NCBI GenBank assembly: GCA_003978695.1
Contig: QNYF01000065.1
Coordinates: forward strand, 1 to 33,623
Direction: 5' to 3'
DNA: 33,623 nt
Source of the DNA: Desulfobulbus sp.
GTDB taxonomy: Bacteria; Desulfobacterota; Desulfobulbia; Desulfobulbales; Desulfobulbaceae
Below are positions 9,467 through 19,494 of this stretch, piece after piece. Under the pieces are notes generated by a model. It did no database searches. It was not told the origin of the DNA and was given only the letters and a program-made list of their open reading frames with translations. The stretch's first letter is position 1. Each line of letters begins with the position of its first letter. Made by a program: the position numbers and the translations under genes.

Positions 9467-9665
9467 GAAACATATCCGTGGCTGCGAGGACCCTTTTTGT
9501 TCTCAGGCTGTAATGCCGGCAGAGGTTCGGGTGCTCATCATCGAAAAATAAAAACAGCTCTTCTGTACAAGAGAATGAAAAAATGATACTTAGAGTGAAT
9601 TGCTTGACAAGTCAAGACGTAAGCAATTTTTTCACTGGATAAACTTTACCCCATTTTCGATTCTT

Positions 9666-10562
9666 ATGCAGGCAATGCTTCTTGCAGCCGGGTTTGGCAC
9701 CCGGCTGCGTCCCTATACGCTGATTCGTCCAAAGCCGCTGTTTCCGGTTCTCAACGTGCCCCTCCTGCATATTCTTCTTGATAAACTCATACTGGCCGGT
9801 TGCGGAAAAATTGTCGTGAATTGCCACCATCTGGCATATCAGATCAAAGCCGCCGTCGCAGACAGGCCGGAAGTTATTCTCCAGTATGAGCCGGAAATTC
9901 TGGGAACCGGCGGCAGCCTTCGAAAGGCACTGCCCCTGTTTGATAATGGCCCGGTTCTGGTAATGAATGGGGATATTTATCATGATTTGAATGTCATGGA
10001 TCTTTTGGCCCATCACCAGAGCCATGATTTCCCGGTTACCATGGCCATGCATGATTACCCCCGTTTTAATTCTGTACATGTTCGTGAGGAAAAGGTTATT
10101 GCATTTGCAGACAACCATTTAAAGCCAGGCGGGGGAATACTGGCATTTACCGGGATTCATATTCTGCAGAGACATATAATTGAAAGGATTCCTGAACAAG
10201 GGTTTTTTCACATAATTGATCTTTACAAACAACTCGCAGGAGAAGGTCAGATAGGCAGCATGCGTATTGACGATTGTTTCTGGCAGGATATCGGCACGCC
10301 GGAAGACTATCTTGATCTCCATCGGGCGCTGCTCTGCAAAGGAAAGAGCAATGATGAATGCAGATATTGGCATATCAGCACAAAGGCCTGCATTGAAGAA
10401 AATGTTGAGCTCAAGGAGTGGGGAGCTGTAGGCCCGGAAGCAAAGATTTCCAGCGGTTCGAGCCTGGCACGCTGTGTTGTCTGGGAGGGAGCGCATGTCG
10501 ATTCGGGGCAGGAACTCACAGACCAGATAGTATGTCCGGAGATACAGGCCGTTACAAAATAA
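9666..10562 (+). CDS. NDP-sugar nucleotidyltransferase (MurU/RmlA-like)
   Basis: MQAMLLAAGFGTRLRPYTLIRPKPLFPVLNVPLL, LGTGGSL and VMNGDIYHD motifs. ORF extends to 9600; ATG 9666 fits the conserved N-terminus. Confidence 0.9.
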   Translation: MQAMLLAAGFGTRLRPYTLIRPKPLFPVLNVPLLHILLDKLILAGCGKIVVNCHHLAYQIKAAVADRPEVILQYEPEILGTGGSLRKALPLFDNGPVLVMNGDIYHDLNVMDLLAHHQSHDFPVTMAMHDYPRFNSVHVREEKVIAFADNHLKPGGGILAFTGIHILQRHIIERIPEQGFFHIIDLYKQLAGEGQIGSMRIDDCFWQDIGTPEDYLDLHRALLCKGKSNDECRYWHISTKACIEENVELKEWGAVGPEAKISSGSSLARCVVWEGAHVDSGQELTDQIVCPEIQAVTK

Positions 10563-10605
10563 GGGAGCATGTCTGTTGTCTATGAACGCTCCACAGCGGT
10601 GGTTT

Positions 10606-12039
10606 TTAAAAAAATCGGTGGTTAATAAGAAAGTGAACGCCAATGCTTGCGGCGTAGCCAAGTGCAATAACAGGTGTCCATTTCAGGTGGCCGACAAAGG
10701 TGTAAATGCCCCGGGCATGTCCCATCAGGGCAACTCCAGCGGCAGACCCAATTGAGAGCAGACTGCCACCCACTCCAGCTGTCAGGGTAACCAGCAGCCA
10801 GTGGCCTGTACTCATGTCCGGATGCATGGTGAGTACGGCAAACATGACCGGAATATTGTCAACAATCGCAGAGAGCAATCCAACCATTATGTTGGCCGTG
10901 GCCGGACCCCAGCTTCCGTACATGGTACGGGAGGCCATCCCCAGATAGCCGATAAATCCGAGCCCGCCTACACAGAGGATAACCCCGTAAAAGAAAATCA
11001 AGGTGTCCCATTCTGCCCGGGCAATATTTCGGAACACATCAAAGGCCATGGTATCGCCAATCCGTTCCCTGGCTTTATCAGGGTCGTAAAACGGGCTGTC
11101 TTTCTCGTTTTTATGGGTTTGTTTCAGGTAAAAGCCAAAAAATTTCAGATACGCAAGCCCCGTCATCATGCCCATCATGGGAGGAAGATGGAGAAAATTA
11201 TGAAAGCTTACGGCTGTAATAATGGTCATCAGGAATAAAACCATTACAATGATTGCGCCCCGTTTCATTTTTACCCGAAGTGCACACGGAACAGGATCGT
11301 GTTTTGGTACAGCAAAATTCATGATGATTGCCGGAACCAGCCAGTTTACTGCGGCGGGAATGAAGAGGTAAAAGAAGGTCCAGAAATCAATATTTCCTTT
11401 CTGCCAGACCATGAGGGTCGTGATGTCTCCAAAGGGGCTGAAGGCTCCGCCCGCATTTGCAGCAACAACAATATTGATACAGGCAAGACTGATGAACTTG
11501 GCGTTGTCCTTGCCAATGGCCATGACTACAGCGCACATAAGCAGTGCTGTGGTAAGGTTGTCTGCAACTGGCGAGATAAAAAAGGCAAGCAGCCCGGTTA
11601 TCCAGAACAGCTTCCGCAAAGAATAGCCCGCGCAGACCAGTCTTACACGCAGAGCCTCAAAAACCTGGCGTTCCTCCATGGCATTTATATAGGTCATGGC
11701 GACCAGGAGAAAGAGAAAGAGTTCAGCGTACTCTAGAATATTATGGCGGACAGCTATCTCAGCGGCATGCGTAAATCCGTGCCTGGTGTAGATCCAGCCA
11801 ATGATGCCCCAGATCAAACCGGCCGCAAGCAGAACCGGCTTGGATTTACGCATATGGGTGTATTCTTCGCTCATAACCAGGGCGTAGGCAAGCACAAAGA
11901 TAATGAGGGAGGCAATGCCCACCCAGCTTCCGGTGAGGTCGAGATGGTGTACACCCTCGGCCGCAGTGGCCAGAGCCATGCCAGGTAGACAAAGTACAGC
12001 AATAAACAAACTGCAAAGAGGTGATAAAACAACGGTCAC
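10606..12039 (-). CDS. nhaD: NhaD-type Na+/H+ antiporter
   Basis: Polytopic membrane protein with SPVADNLTTALLM, NAGGAFSPFGDITTLMVW, DNIPVMFAVLTM. GTG 12039 preceded by GGAGG is a plausible start; the supplied ORF goes to 12165. Confidence 0.85.
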   Translation of the reverse strand: MTVVLSPLCSLFIAVLCLPGMALATAAEGVHHLDLTGSWVGIASLIIFVLAYALVMSEEYTHMRKSKPVLLAAGLIWGIIGWIYTRHGFTHAAEIAVRHNILEYAELFLFLLVAMTYINAMEERQVFEALRVRLVCAGYSLRKLFWITGLLAFFISPVADNLTTALLMCAVVMAIGKDNAKFISLACINIVVAANAGGAFSPFGDITTLMVWQKGNIDFWTFFYLFIPAAVNWLVPAIIMNFAVPKHDPVPCALRVKMKRGAIIVMVLFLMTIITAVSFHNFLHLPPMMGMMTGLAYLKFFGFYLKQTHKNEKDSPFYDPDKARERIGDTMAFDVFRNIARAEWDTLIFFYGVILCVGGLGFIGYLGMASRTMYGSWGPATANIMVGLLSAIVDNIPVMFAVLTMHPDMSTGHWLLVTLTAGVGGSLLSIGSAAGVALMGHARGIYTFVGHLKWTPVIALGYAASIGVHFLINHRFF

Positions 12040-12265
12040 GACCTGCCTCCATTGGAAGGATTCATTTACTGTCAATGATAAGCGATTTTCATCTTTTTTC
12101 CCCTGATTATATTGTCGATATTCCTTTAAGCATTCAAAAAAATTTGCCAAAGAGACTGCGCTCAACTAAACTCGAGATAATTATGTTGTTGGTTCTATTA
12201 AATGAAAAGACTTTTTTCTCCAAGTATCCTCCAGAGAGTTCTCGTTATAAAGAGTTGAGGTTGGT

Positions 12266-13084
12266 ATGGCTGTGTCAAGAAAAACAGGTGGATTCATAGG
12301 TTTTCTGCTCATTGCGATTGTTGTGGGATGGTTCAGCCCCCTGTGGGCAGAATCATATTTTTTTGTAGATGAATTTGAGGGACCACACCTGAATTCATCT
12401 ATCTGGAAGAGTGAACAAGTCCGGGGAAGGAGATGGTGTGGAGAAGAGGAGAACGGTTTTGCACCAGGAACCTGGGTCAGTATTGCCTCCACACCGTGCT
12501 ACAGTACCCTGCAACCACCCCCTTACGGGAGTATTGAAATCAGTGAAGACGGTGTGCATCTGAATTCATTAAATGAGTATGTTTTCCCTTATTTTTTTAC
12601 AGGCCCTTCGAGCCACCTCTCACCGTTTCCACCAACCGGGGATTTCAGTCTGGAGATTCGACTCAGGCATGATTACATTGGAGTAGCTGGCAATGGTGTA
12701 TATATCAGGTTTTGGGATGATAATAAACCGGAGGGGGAAAATCCTCCTATTATTCCGGAGTTGAGAGTTTTTTCAATATGGTCGGACACGAACAGCTCCC
12801 GTATAGGATTATTAGGGGAGTCAACAGAATTTTCTGATATCCCCGGACTTTTTAACGTGTATCGGCTCGAATACAGGAAAGGGCAATATTCCGCGTTTAT
12901 TAACGATATCTTGGTTGCCGGTCCAATCAAGAGTGAACTACGGCCCAATACCATTTGGGTAGGGAATCCACTTGCTCTTTGGTGGATTTACAGCGGAGAA
13001 GCCGGATGGTCGGCATTTACCATTGATTACATCAGAGTCAGTAAGCTCAACAGACAGGATGAAGAGTTCAGCAAGATATATTAG
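12266..13084 (+). CDS. Exported concanavalin A-like/LamG-type beta-sandwich protein of unknown function
   Basis: Signal peptide (GFIGFLLIAIVVGWFSPLWA), then FVDEFEGPHLNSSIWKSEQ and a beta-rich pattern ending FTIDYIRVSKL, typical of GH16/LamG-like domains. Confidence 0.6.
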   Translation: MAVSRKTGGFIGFLLIAIVVGWFSPLWAESYFFVDEFEGPHLNSSIWKSEQVRGRRWCGEEENGFAPGTWVSIASTPCYSTLQPPPYGSIEISEDGVHLNSLNEYVFPYFFTGPSSHLSPFPPTGDFSLEIRLRHDYIGVAGNGVYIRFWDDNKPEGENPPIIPELRVFSIWSDTNSSRIGLLGESTEFSDIPGLFNVYRLEYRKGQYSAFINDILVAGPIKSELRPNTIWVGNPLALWWIYSGEAGWSAFTIDYIRVSKLNRQDEEFSKIY

Positions 13085-13092
13085 CTTGACTC

Positions 13093-13351
13093 ATAACTAT
13101 TCAGCTGCATCCCATCTCGGAGTCGTGGCTTACCGGCGACAATCAGGCCGCCTCACAGAGGTGTGACACCGCTTCGCTGTTATATTCGTTGGCCTGCTTG
13201 CCACAATATGGGGCACATCTTCTAAGTAACAAAATATCAACGTACTGATTTTTCGTTACTTTTAAAATATATGCCGGGGCACCCGGTTGGGGTGCTGAAC
13301 AGTTACAGACCACACGTTATGCCAAAGTCGGGGTGCTACCTGAATAGCACC
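13093..13351 (+). repeat. MITE-like repeat, copy A (degenerate, with ~76 bp of extra internal sequence)
   Basis: Near identity over most of its length with copy B. Ends ATAACTATTCAG / CTGAATAGCACC; flanks cttgactc / cctggctc agree at 6 of 8 positions. Confidence 0.8.
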
Positions 13352-13421
13352 CCTGGCTCAGGTGAGATCCGTTGGTAGTCCGTCAGAAAGAACATGGCGC
13401 CATTATGCTTGATTGCATTAA

Positions 13422-13437
13422 TGGCATAACTCTTGCT
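13422..13437 (+). promoter_or_regulatory. Candidate sigma-54 (-24/-12) promoter
   Basis: TGGCATAACTCTTGCT matches TGGCA-N6-TTGCW with correct GG/GC spacing, upstream of the SGNH-to-AlgX gene run. Confidence 0.6.
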
Positions 13438-13599
13438 TTGAGTATTCTGACGTAATCGAGTGACTTCTTCTCCTGCCATTGGCAGGTAAATTCTGGGCAG
13501 CCTACCGGAAAATATGTCGGGCGCTCAGGTGATTGACAACCTGTAATTCATTGCTTACTTTTTAGACGAATCATTGACTTGGATCTCAAGGGAAAGAAC

Positions 13600-14280
13600 A
13601 TGTGGTATCAACGCATCGCTTTATATTTGAGTCTCCTGTTTGTGCTGTTGCCCGGTTTATCGTCATGCGTGGACAAGGATCAAAGAGGACAGAAAAGACA
13701 AAAAATGAAGATTGTCTGTCTGGGTGACTCGATTACCTATGGACATAAACTTGTTGATCCGGCACGGGAGAGCTACCCCGCGAGGTTACGGCAGTTGGCC
13801 CATGGCAGGTGGCAGGTCTTAAATCTGGGGATCAACGGGGCAACAGTGCTTGGCAAGGGGGATATTCCCATAATCAAGCAGGAAGTCTATAATCAGGCCT
13901 TGCACGCCAACCCCGATTTCGTTGTTATCATGCTGGGAACAAATGATACCAAGAACGTCAATTGGAAGTATTTGCAGGAGTTTGAGAAAGATTACAGGGC
14001 CATGATTACTGATTTGCGCAGCCAACCTTCCAGGCCTCATCTGATACTCTGTTCAATACCACCTATTCTTATTGATTATCCCAACGGCCTGAAGGCTGCA
14101 CGTCAGCAGCAGGTGAATATGTTGCTGCGTAGAGTTGCGGCTCAGGCCGGTGTAGACTATCTTGATATTTCTGCCACAATGGCCAATATGCCATCTTTCT
14201 TTGTCGATGGAATTCATCCCAACGGACTCGGGGCAAAACAAATTGCTGCCCTTGTTTTTTCTCAAATATCCAGTCTGTAA
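13600..14280 (+). CDS. SGNH/GDSL-family hydrolase, predicted lipoprotein
   Basis: LPGLSSC lipobox-like, then CLGDSITYG (block I), GTND (block III), DGIHPN (block V). ATG 13600 has AAGGGA upstream; ORF start 13579 is a TTG. Confidence 0.9.
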   Translation: MWYQRIALYLSLLFVLLPGLSSCVDKDQRGQKRQKMKIVCLGDSITYGHKLVDPARESYPARLRQLAHGRWQVLNLGINGATVLGKGDIPIIKQEVYNQALHANPDFVVIMLGTNDTKNVNWKYLQEFEKDYRAMITDLRSQPSRPHLILCSIPPILIDYPNGLKAARQQQVNMLLRRVAAQAGVDYLDISATMANMPSFFVDGIHPNGLGAKQIAALVFSQISSL

Positions 14281-14298
14281 ATCTTTATCACATATATT

Positions 14299-16374
14299 AT
14301 GGAAAGAGTAATGCATCTACGTACACTTCCCCAGTTCGTTTTTATTTTTTGTCTGGCTTGTTTCTTTTTAACGACAAATGGTTTTGCAGGGTCTCTTGAG
14401 CAGTTCACCACTGTTCATACCAGAGTTGTCTGGGTGCAGGAACAGGGGCAGGGAACGGACACCTTTGCCCTTGGTGAGAACCTTAAACTCATGGGGTTTG
14501 ACTCCAGGGATGGCAAGGGGGAAAGAGTCATCTTGCCGGAAACCGGCAATTTTTATAAATCTTTTTTTACTCCGGATGGGCAAAAGATCGTGGTGAGTAA
14601 CCGCAGGCTCCATGAAATTTATCTGGTGGATTTTGAAAAAGGTGGCAAAAAAAAGCTGGGACAGGGTGTTGCTGTAGATGTCTGGAAAGACCCTGCAACC
14701 GATATTGTCTGGGTCTATGCGCTGGCAGGTAACGGACCGGAAAATATTTATTTTACCACCCATCCACTTATTCGTTTTCCGTTGGAACACCCTGAGCAGC
14801 GGGAAAAAGTGTGGGACAAAACTCCTCTTTCCTGGAGTAATTTTGATCTGTCCCGAGACGGAAAATTTGCAGGTGGGCTTTTCCCTTGGCCTCATGCAGG
14901 AATTTTGCTTTTTGAAAAGAATACATGGAAACAATATGGCAAGGGGTGCTGGACAGCGCTCAGTCCAGATTCCAGCGCAATTCTCTGGGTATTTGATGGG
15001 CTTCATAGAAATCTTAATTTTGTCAATCCGTTCACTGCTGAATTCTGGTCAACCAATATAAATAATGCGCCAGGTATTGGTGGATACGAGGTCTATCATC
15101 CCCGCTGGTCCAACCATGTCCGTTATCTCACCATGACAGGTCCTTACGTGGAAGGTGAAGGAGGCAACAAAATCACTGGAGGCGGCAAAAAGGTTGAGGT
15201 GTATATTGGCAGGTTCAGTCCTGATCTGAAAAAAGTGGAGGACTGGTTTCAGCTCACCCATAATAAGTTGGCAGATTTTTACCCTGAAGTCTGGCTGGAA
15301 AACGGCAGTTTAAGTACGTTGTCCGCTGCTCCGCAAACGCCAGTACCATTTGCTACCAGAACAGGAGGTTTGGAATGGCCCTCAACCAGAAAATCGCTGG
15401 TGTTTGTCTGGGAGAATGTTTTGGCAGAAAACAAACTCGACGAAAAAAGTGTGTTGGGTTTTAGCCAGTTCCGGGTAACAGCAAAACAAAAGGCTCGTTT
15501 TAATCGTTTTTTGGAGATGGACCTTCAGGGAGGGGGTTTTGTTGCCGACTGGCCTTCTGAAAAAGCTACCTTGCTTATTAACAGGAATCAATTCTTTGGA
15601 TTTGAGTTGTTGTTCACACCTGAGACAAGTGGAAAGAATACTTCGGGCCCGATACTCCGGTTCAGGGAAAAGGGAAAAATGCAAGGGGTTGCCCTGTTTC
15701 AACAGGGGGAACACCTTGGGCTGGAAATCTCATCAACAGATCGTCCTGCTGTCCGGGAGGAAATACCAGTAGTTCTGCGATCTGGCCGACCGGTTCATCT
15801 CCTGATTGAACTGCTGAAAGACAGGGTAAAGGTTTTTGCTGATGGACGGCTTCTGCTTGAGCACGCTGGCAAGGGTTCATATCCTGGTTTCATGAAGGAT
15901 GCAGAATTGCTGTTTGGCAGCCTCGATCATCCCGAAACAGGGATTGATGGAGCGATTTCTCATGTTGCTCTTTATAGCAGTGAAGTACAGGAAAAAGAGC
16001 TTGCCGGTAATGTACGAGTTGTTACCGGGGAGTTGGAGGCGAGAAAGGCTGTCGACTCACTTCATTTTAAAGGTGAACTGATCGAAGCCTCAAGCGTTCC
16101 TGCGCCCGATGATCTGGGCGCTTACAGACGGGCGCTGGTAGTTAATCGCTACCGAATTCTTGACCAAAATGAAAACAATGATGTCCGAGAAATACTCGTT
16201 GCCCAGTGGGCAGTTCTTGACAGGAAAGTGTTGCCGGAAGCAGAAAAATTTGTACCGGGATCACTTGCAGAGCTGACTGTGGAGAAAATTGACGACCATC
16301 CCGAGCTTGAGGGTGAGAGGTTAATGATGGATATGTTTGATCCAGACCTTGATATTTATTATCAGGTCGATTGA
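14299..16374 (+). CDS. Exported beta-propeller-like plus LamG-like protein of unknown function
   Basis: Signal peptide, repeated propeller-like strands (FFTPDGQKIVVSNRRLHEIYLVDFEKG, LSRDGKFAGGLFPWPHAGILLFE), then a ConA-like segment (ADGRLLLEHAG...GAISHVALYSSEV). Start could be 14311. Confidence 0.65.
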   Translation: MERVMHLRTLPQFVFIFCLACFFLTTNGFAGSLEQFTTVHTRVVWVQEQGQGTDTFALGENLKLMGFDSRDGKGERVILPETGNFYKSFFTPDGQKIVVSNRRLHEIYLVDFEKGGKKKLGQGVAVDVWKDPATDIVWVYALAGNGPENIYFTTHPLIRFPLEHPEQREKVWDKTPLSWSNFDLSRDGKFAGGLFPWPHAGILLFEKNTWKQYGKGCWTALSPDSSAILWVFDGLHRNLNFVNPFTAEFWSTNINNAPGIGGYEVYHPRWSNHVRYLTMTGPYVEGEGGNKITGGGKKVEVYIGRFSPDLKKVEDWFQLTHNKLADFYPEVWLENGSLSTLSAAPQTPVPFATRTGGLEWPSTRKSLVFVWENVLAENKLDEKSVLGFSQFRVTAKQKARFNRFLEMDLQGGGFVADWPSEKATLLINRNQFFGFELLFTPETSGKNTSGPILRFREKGKMQGVALFQQGEHLGLEISSTDRPAVREEIPVVLRSGRPVHLLIELLKDRVKVFADGRLLLEHAGKGSYPGFMKDAELLFGSLDHPETGIDGAISHVALYSSEVQEKELAGNVRVVTGELEARKAVDSLHFKGELIEASSVPAPDDLGAYRRALVVNRYRILDQNENNDVREILVAQWAVLDRKVLPEAEKFVPGSLAELTVEKIDDHPELEGERLMMDMFDPDLDIYYQVD

Positions 16375-16402
16375 CGCAGGTAGGCATCTGGTAACGGATT
16401 TT

Positions 16403-17821
16403 ATGGTTTTTTCTTCACATCTCTTTCTCTTTTATTTTCTGCCGCTCAGTCTGGGGTTGTATTACCTTATGCCGGATCGCGGAAAAAATCTGCTGCTCAC
16501 CATTCTCAGTTATCTCTTTTACGGCTGGTCCAATCCACTGTTCACTCTGCTCATGTTTTTTTCCACAGTGGTGGATTATATTTGTGGCTGGATAATTGGC
16601 ACGAGTGATCAGGATAAAGATATTTACAAGAGAAAAATTGCTCTTATCACTTCAATTGTGACAAATCTTTCTCTTCTTGCCATTTTTAAATACAGCAATT
16701 TCGCCCTGGAAAACTATAATTTACTCTTGTCTGCAGTGGGGATCGAAAATCAGGGGATTGAACTTGGTTTTCGTTTTATTCTGCCTTTGGGTATCAGTTT
16801 TTATACTTTCCAATCCATGAGTTATACTATTGACGTGTACCGGAACGATGCAGAATACCAGAAAAGTTTCATCGATTTTTCTTGTTATGTCTCCATGTTT
16901 CCACAGCTGGTTGCCGGGCCTATTATTCGATTTCAGGAAGTGGCAAATCAGTTGGCTGTACGCTCGCACACTCTGGAAAAATTTTCCAGAGGAGTGGCTC
17001 TTTTTTGTCTTGGTATGGCCAAAAAAGTTATCCTTGCCAACGGATGCGGGAAGATTGCCGATGTGATGTTTTCTGCAGGTACGCTACACTGGTTTGATAG
17101 CTGGTATGGGGCAGTTTCCTATGCCTTTCAGATATATTTTGATTTTTCAGGGTATTCTGACATGGCAATTGGCCTGGGGCTGATGTTTGGTTTTGTTTTT
17201 CCCAAAAACTTCAGCTCTCCTTATAAATCAGCGTCGATCACCGAATTCTGGAGACGTTGGCATATTTCCCTGTCCACCTGGCTTAAAGAGTATCTTTATT
17301 TCCCTCTCGGAGGAAACCGTAAGGGACAGACCCGAACGGCATTCAATCTGGTTATTGTCATGTTTCTTGGCGGGTTATGGCATGGTGCGTCGTGGAACTT
17401 TATCGTCTGGGGGCTGCTGCATGGTAGTCTGCTCGGGCTTGAACGGAGTATGGGGCGCAGGGCCTTCTATTTCAGGCTACGAAGACCTTTGAGAATTGGC
17501 CTGACCTTTCTGCTGGTGGTTATTGCCTGGGTCTTCTTTCGGGCAGAGACCTTCTCAGGAGCGCTAACGTATCTCTATAGTATGTTCGGTCTGGCAGCAG
17601 TCCCTGAGACATCATTGCTGGTCAGGGGGATTGTTTATCAGCCCTATTACAATCTGGTGATGGCCATTGCCGGCATAGTCGTCTGGGCTGCCCCGCAGAG
17701 TTGGGACTGGACCCGGGAATTGACTATCGCCAAGGCAGTAATTATTGGAGTGGTGATGTTACTTGCTCTGTCGTTGTTGACTCTTCAGTCATATAATCCA
17801 TTTATTTACTTTAATTTTTAG
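16403..17821 (+). CDS. MBOAT-family O-acyltransferase (AlgI-like)
   Basis: MVFSSHLFLFYFLPLSLGLYYLMP, EFWRRWHISLSTWLKEYLYFPLGGNRKG and GLWHGASWNFIVWGLLHG. Confidence 0.95.
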   Translation: MVFSSHLFLFYFLPLSLGLYYLMPDRGKNLLLTILSYLFYGWSNPLFTLLMFFSTVVDYICGWIIGTSDQDKDIYKRKIALITSIVTNLSLLAIFKYSNFALENYNLLLSAVGIENQGIELGFRFILPLGISFYTFQSMSYTIDVYRNDAEYQKSFIDFSCYVSMFPQLVAGPIIRFQEVANQLAVRSHTLEKFSRGVALFCLGMAKKVILANGCGKIADVMFSAGTLHWFDSWYGAVSYAFQIYFDFSGYSDMAIGLGLMFGFVFPKNFSSPYKSASITEFWRRWHISLSTWLKEYLYFPLGGNRKGQTRTAFNLVIVMFLGGLWHGASWNFIVWGLLHGSLLGLERSMGRRAFYFRLRRPLRIGLTFLLVVIAWVFFRAETFSGALTYLYSMFGLAAVPETSLLVRGIVYQPYYNLVMAIAGIVVWAAPQSWDWTRELTIAKAVIIGVVMLLALSLLTLQSYNPFIYFNF

Positions 17822-17823
17822 CC

Positions 17824-19494
17824 ATGACAATGCGACTGAACAGGGAAGAAATGGCAGCTTTGGAGGTTGGTCAGACCACGATATCACATGGTCTGTCAGC
17901 CAGTATGGTTTTTTTGTTTGTTGGTCTCATTGTAACTGTTCCCCTGGTGCAGCTGTTTCTGGACCGGCACGATGGGGTGCCTGATTTGATTGTCAGGATT
18001 AACCAGATGATTTCTGTTGAGAACGGACAGACCGGGCAGGTATCAGCTTTTCAAACCCTTTGGCGGAGAAATAACCGTCTGCTTGCCCGAATGGGAGATT
18101 TTGAAGAACAACTTGAGAAGTCGAGTTTTCTCCGAAGAATGCTTCTCTCTCCGGGCCAGCAGCTTCTTCTGAAGCTTGGTTATGGCAACGAAAAAGTCTA
18201 TCCGGGAAAAAAAGGTTGGTTGTTTTATCGGCCGGATATGGACTATCTCATAGGGCAGGGGTTTCTTGATTCGTCTACTCTAAAGGAGCGGAGTCAGAGC
18301 GGAAAGATTTGGGAAAAACCGATTGAACCTGATCCGGTTTCAGCGATTCTTGATTTTAACAGGCAGTTGAACCAGCGTGGAATCAAGTTGGTTCTTTTGC
18401 CTACCCCCATTAAAGCTTCGCTGCATCCGGAGTTCTTTGCTGAGAATAGTTCCTGGCATCTTCCCTTGCAAAACAGATCCTGGCAGGATTTTATTGACCG
18501 GATGAAGGAAGAGGGAGTTGATGTTTTTGATGCAGCTCCGGTACTCAAACAGTTTCTTCAGCAAAATGATCAACCTGTATACCTTGCCACAGATACCCAT
18601 TGGCGTCCTGAAGCCATGGAAGAGGTTGCCAGGCGGGTGGCATTATTTCTACGTGGGTACATTTCCACTGATGAAAAATCTATGGACTACAGACGTAAGA
18701 GCCGCCGGGTAACCAATGTGGGTGATATTGCGGCCATGCTCCAACTGACCGGTCCGTCGCGTACAGCTGACACGGAAGAAGTGGAGATTCATCCTGTTGT
18801 GTCCCGCTCTGATGAGCTCTGGCAGCCTGTTACAGAGGCTGAAGTTTTGCTGCTTGGGGATTCTTTTTCAAATATTTATTCTCTATCAGGGATGGGATGG
18901 GGGGAAGGAAGCGGCTTTGGCGAACAGGTCAGTTTTTTTCTTGATCGACCTGTTGATCTGGTATCGCAAAACGATGCGGGTGCCTTTGCCACCCGAGAAA
19001 TGCTGGCAAAAGAAATGGCTCGAGGCAGGGATCGTCTGGCAGGTAAGAAGGTGGTTGTCTGGCAGTTTGCCAGTCGTGAATTATCTTCAGGTAACTGGAA
19101 ACACATTGAAATGGATCTTAAAAAGAAACAGGAAAGCGGTTTTTTTGTACCAGAGCCCGGTGAGAGTCTTCATGTAAAAGCGGTTGTAGCCGCGGTTTCC
19201 CGTTCTCCACAGCCAGGGGCAGTACCCTATAAGGACAATATCATTACTCTACACCTGGTTGATGTCAAAGGTGTGAGTTCAGGAAAAGAATATGGCCAGG
19301 CTCTGGTCTACTGTTGGGGGATGCGGGACAACAAGCTTACCCGGTTTGCCCGTGTCCGGGCAGGCCAGGAAATAGATATTAAACTTGTTGACTGGGACAG
19401 TGTTGCTGAGAAATATTCATCGTACCGTCGCAGTACACTGGATGATGAAATGCTGGAACTTGAACTACCTGTTTGGGGAGAAATCAGACCATGA
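17824..19494 (+). CDS. AlgX/AlgJ-like SGNH-type O-acetyltransferase with C-terminal beta domain
   Basis: N-terminal TM, KKGWLFYRPDM, DTHWRPEAM, LLLGDSFSNIYS; extra ~110-aa C-terminal region. Confidence 0.87.
   Translation: MTMRLNREEMAALEVGQTTISHGLSASMVFLFVGLIVTVPLVQLFLDRHDGVPDLIVRINQMISVENGQTGQVSAFQTLWRRNNRLLARMGDFEEQLEKSSFLRRMLLSPGQQLLLKLGYGNEKVYPGKKGWLFYRPDMDYLIGQGFLDSSTLKERSQSGKIWEKPIEPDPVSAILDFNRQLNQRGIKLVLLPTPIKASLHPEFFAENSSWHLPLQNRSWQDFIDRMKEEGVDVFDAAPVLKQFLQQNDQPVYLATDTHWRPEAMEEVARRVALFLRGYISTDEKSMDYRRKSRRVTNVGDIAAMLQLTGPSRTADTEEVEIHPVVSRSDELWQPVTEAEVLLLGDSFSNIYSLSGMGWGEGSGFGEQVSFFLDRPVDLVSQNDAGAFATREMLAKEMARGRDRLAGKKVVVWQFASRELSSGNWKHIEMDLKKKQESGFFVPEPGESLHVKAVVAAVSRSPQPGAVPYKDNIITLHLVDVKGVSSGKEYGQALVYCWGMRDNKLTRFARVRAGQEIDIKLVDWDSVAEKYSSYRRSTLDDEMLELELPVWGEIRP

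Noticed and set aside
9612-10667. 168-aa and 182-aa minus-strand ORFs
   Set aside because: Antisense to the nucleotidyltransferase gene; no domain pattern.
10801-11736. Two 145-aa plus-strand ORFs
   Set aside because: Antisense to the NhaD gene; shadow ORFs of a well-supported membrane protein.
14368-15006. 212-aa minus-strand ORF
   Set aside because: Antisense to the propeller/LamG gene; no coding signature.
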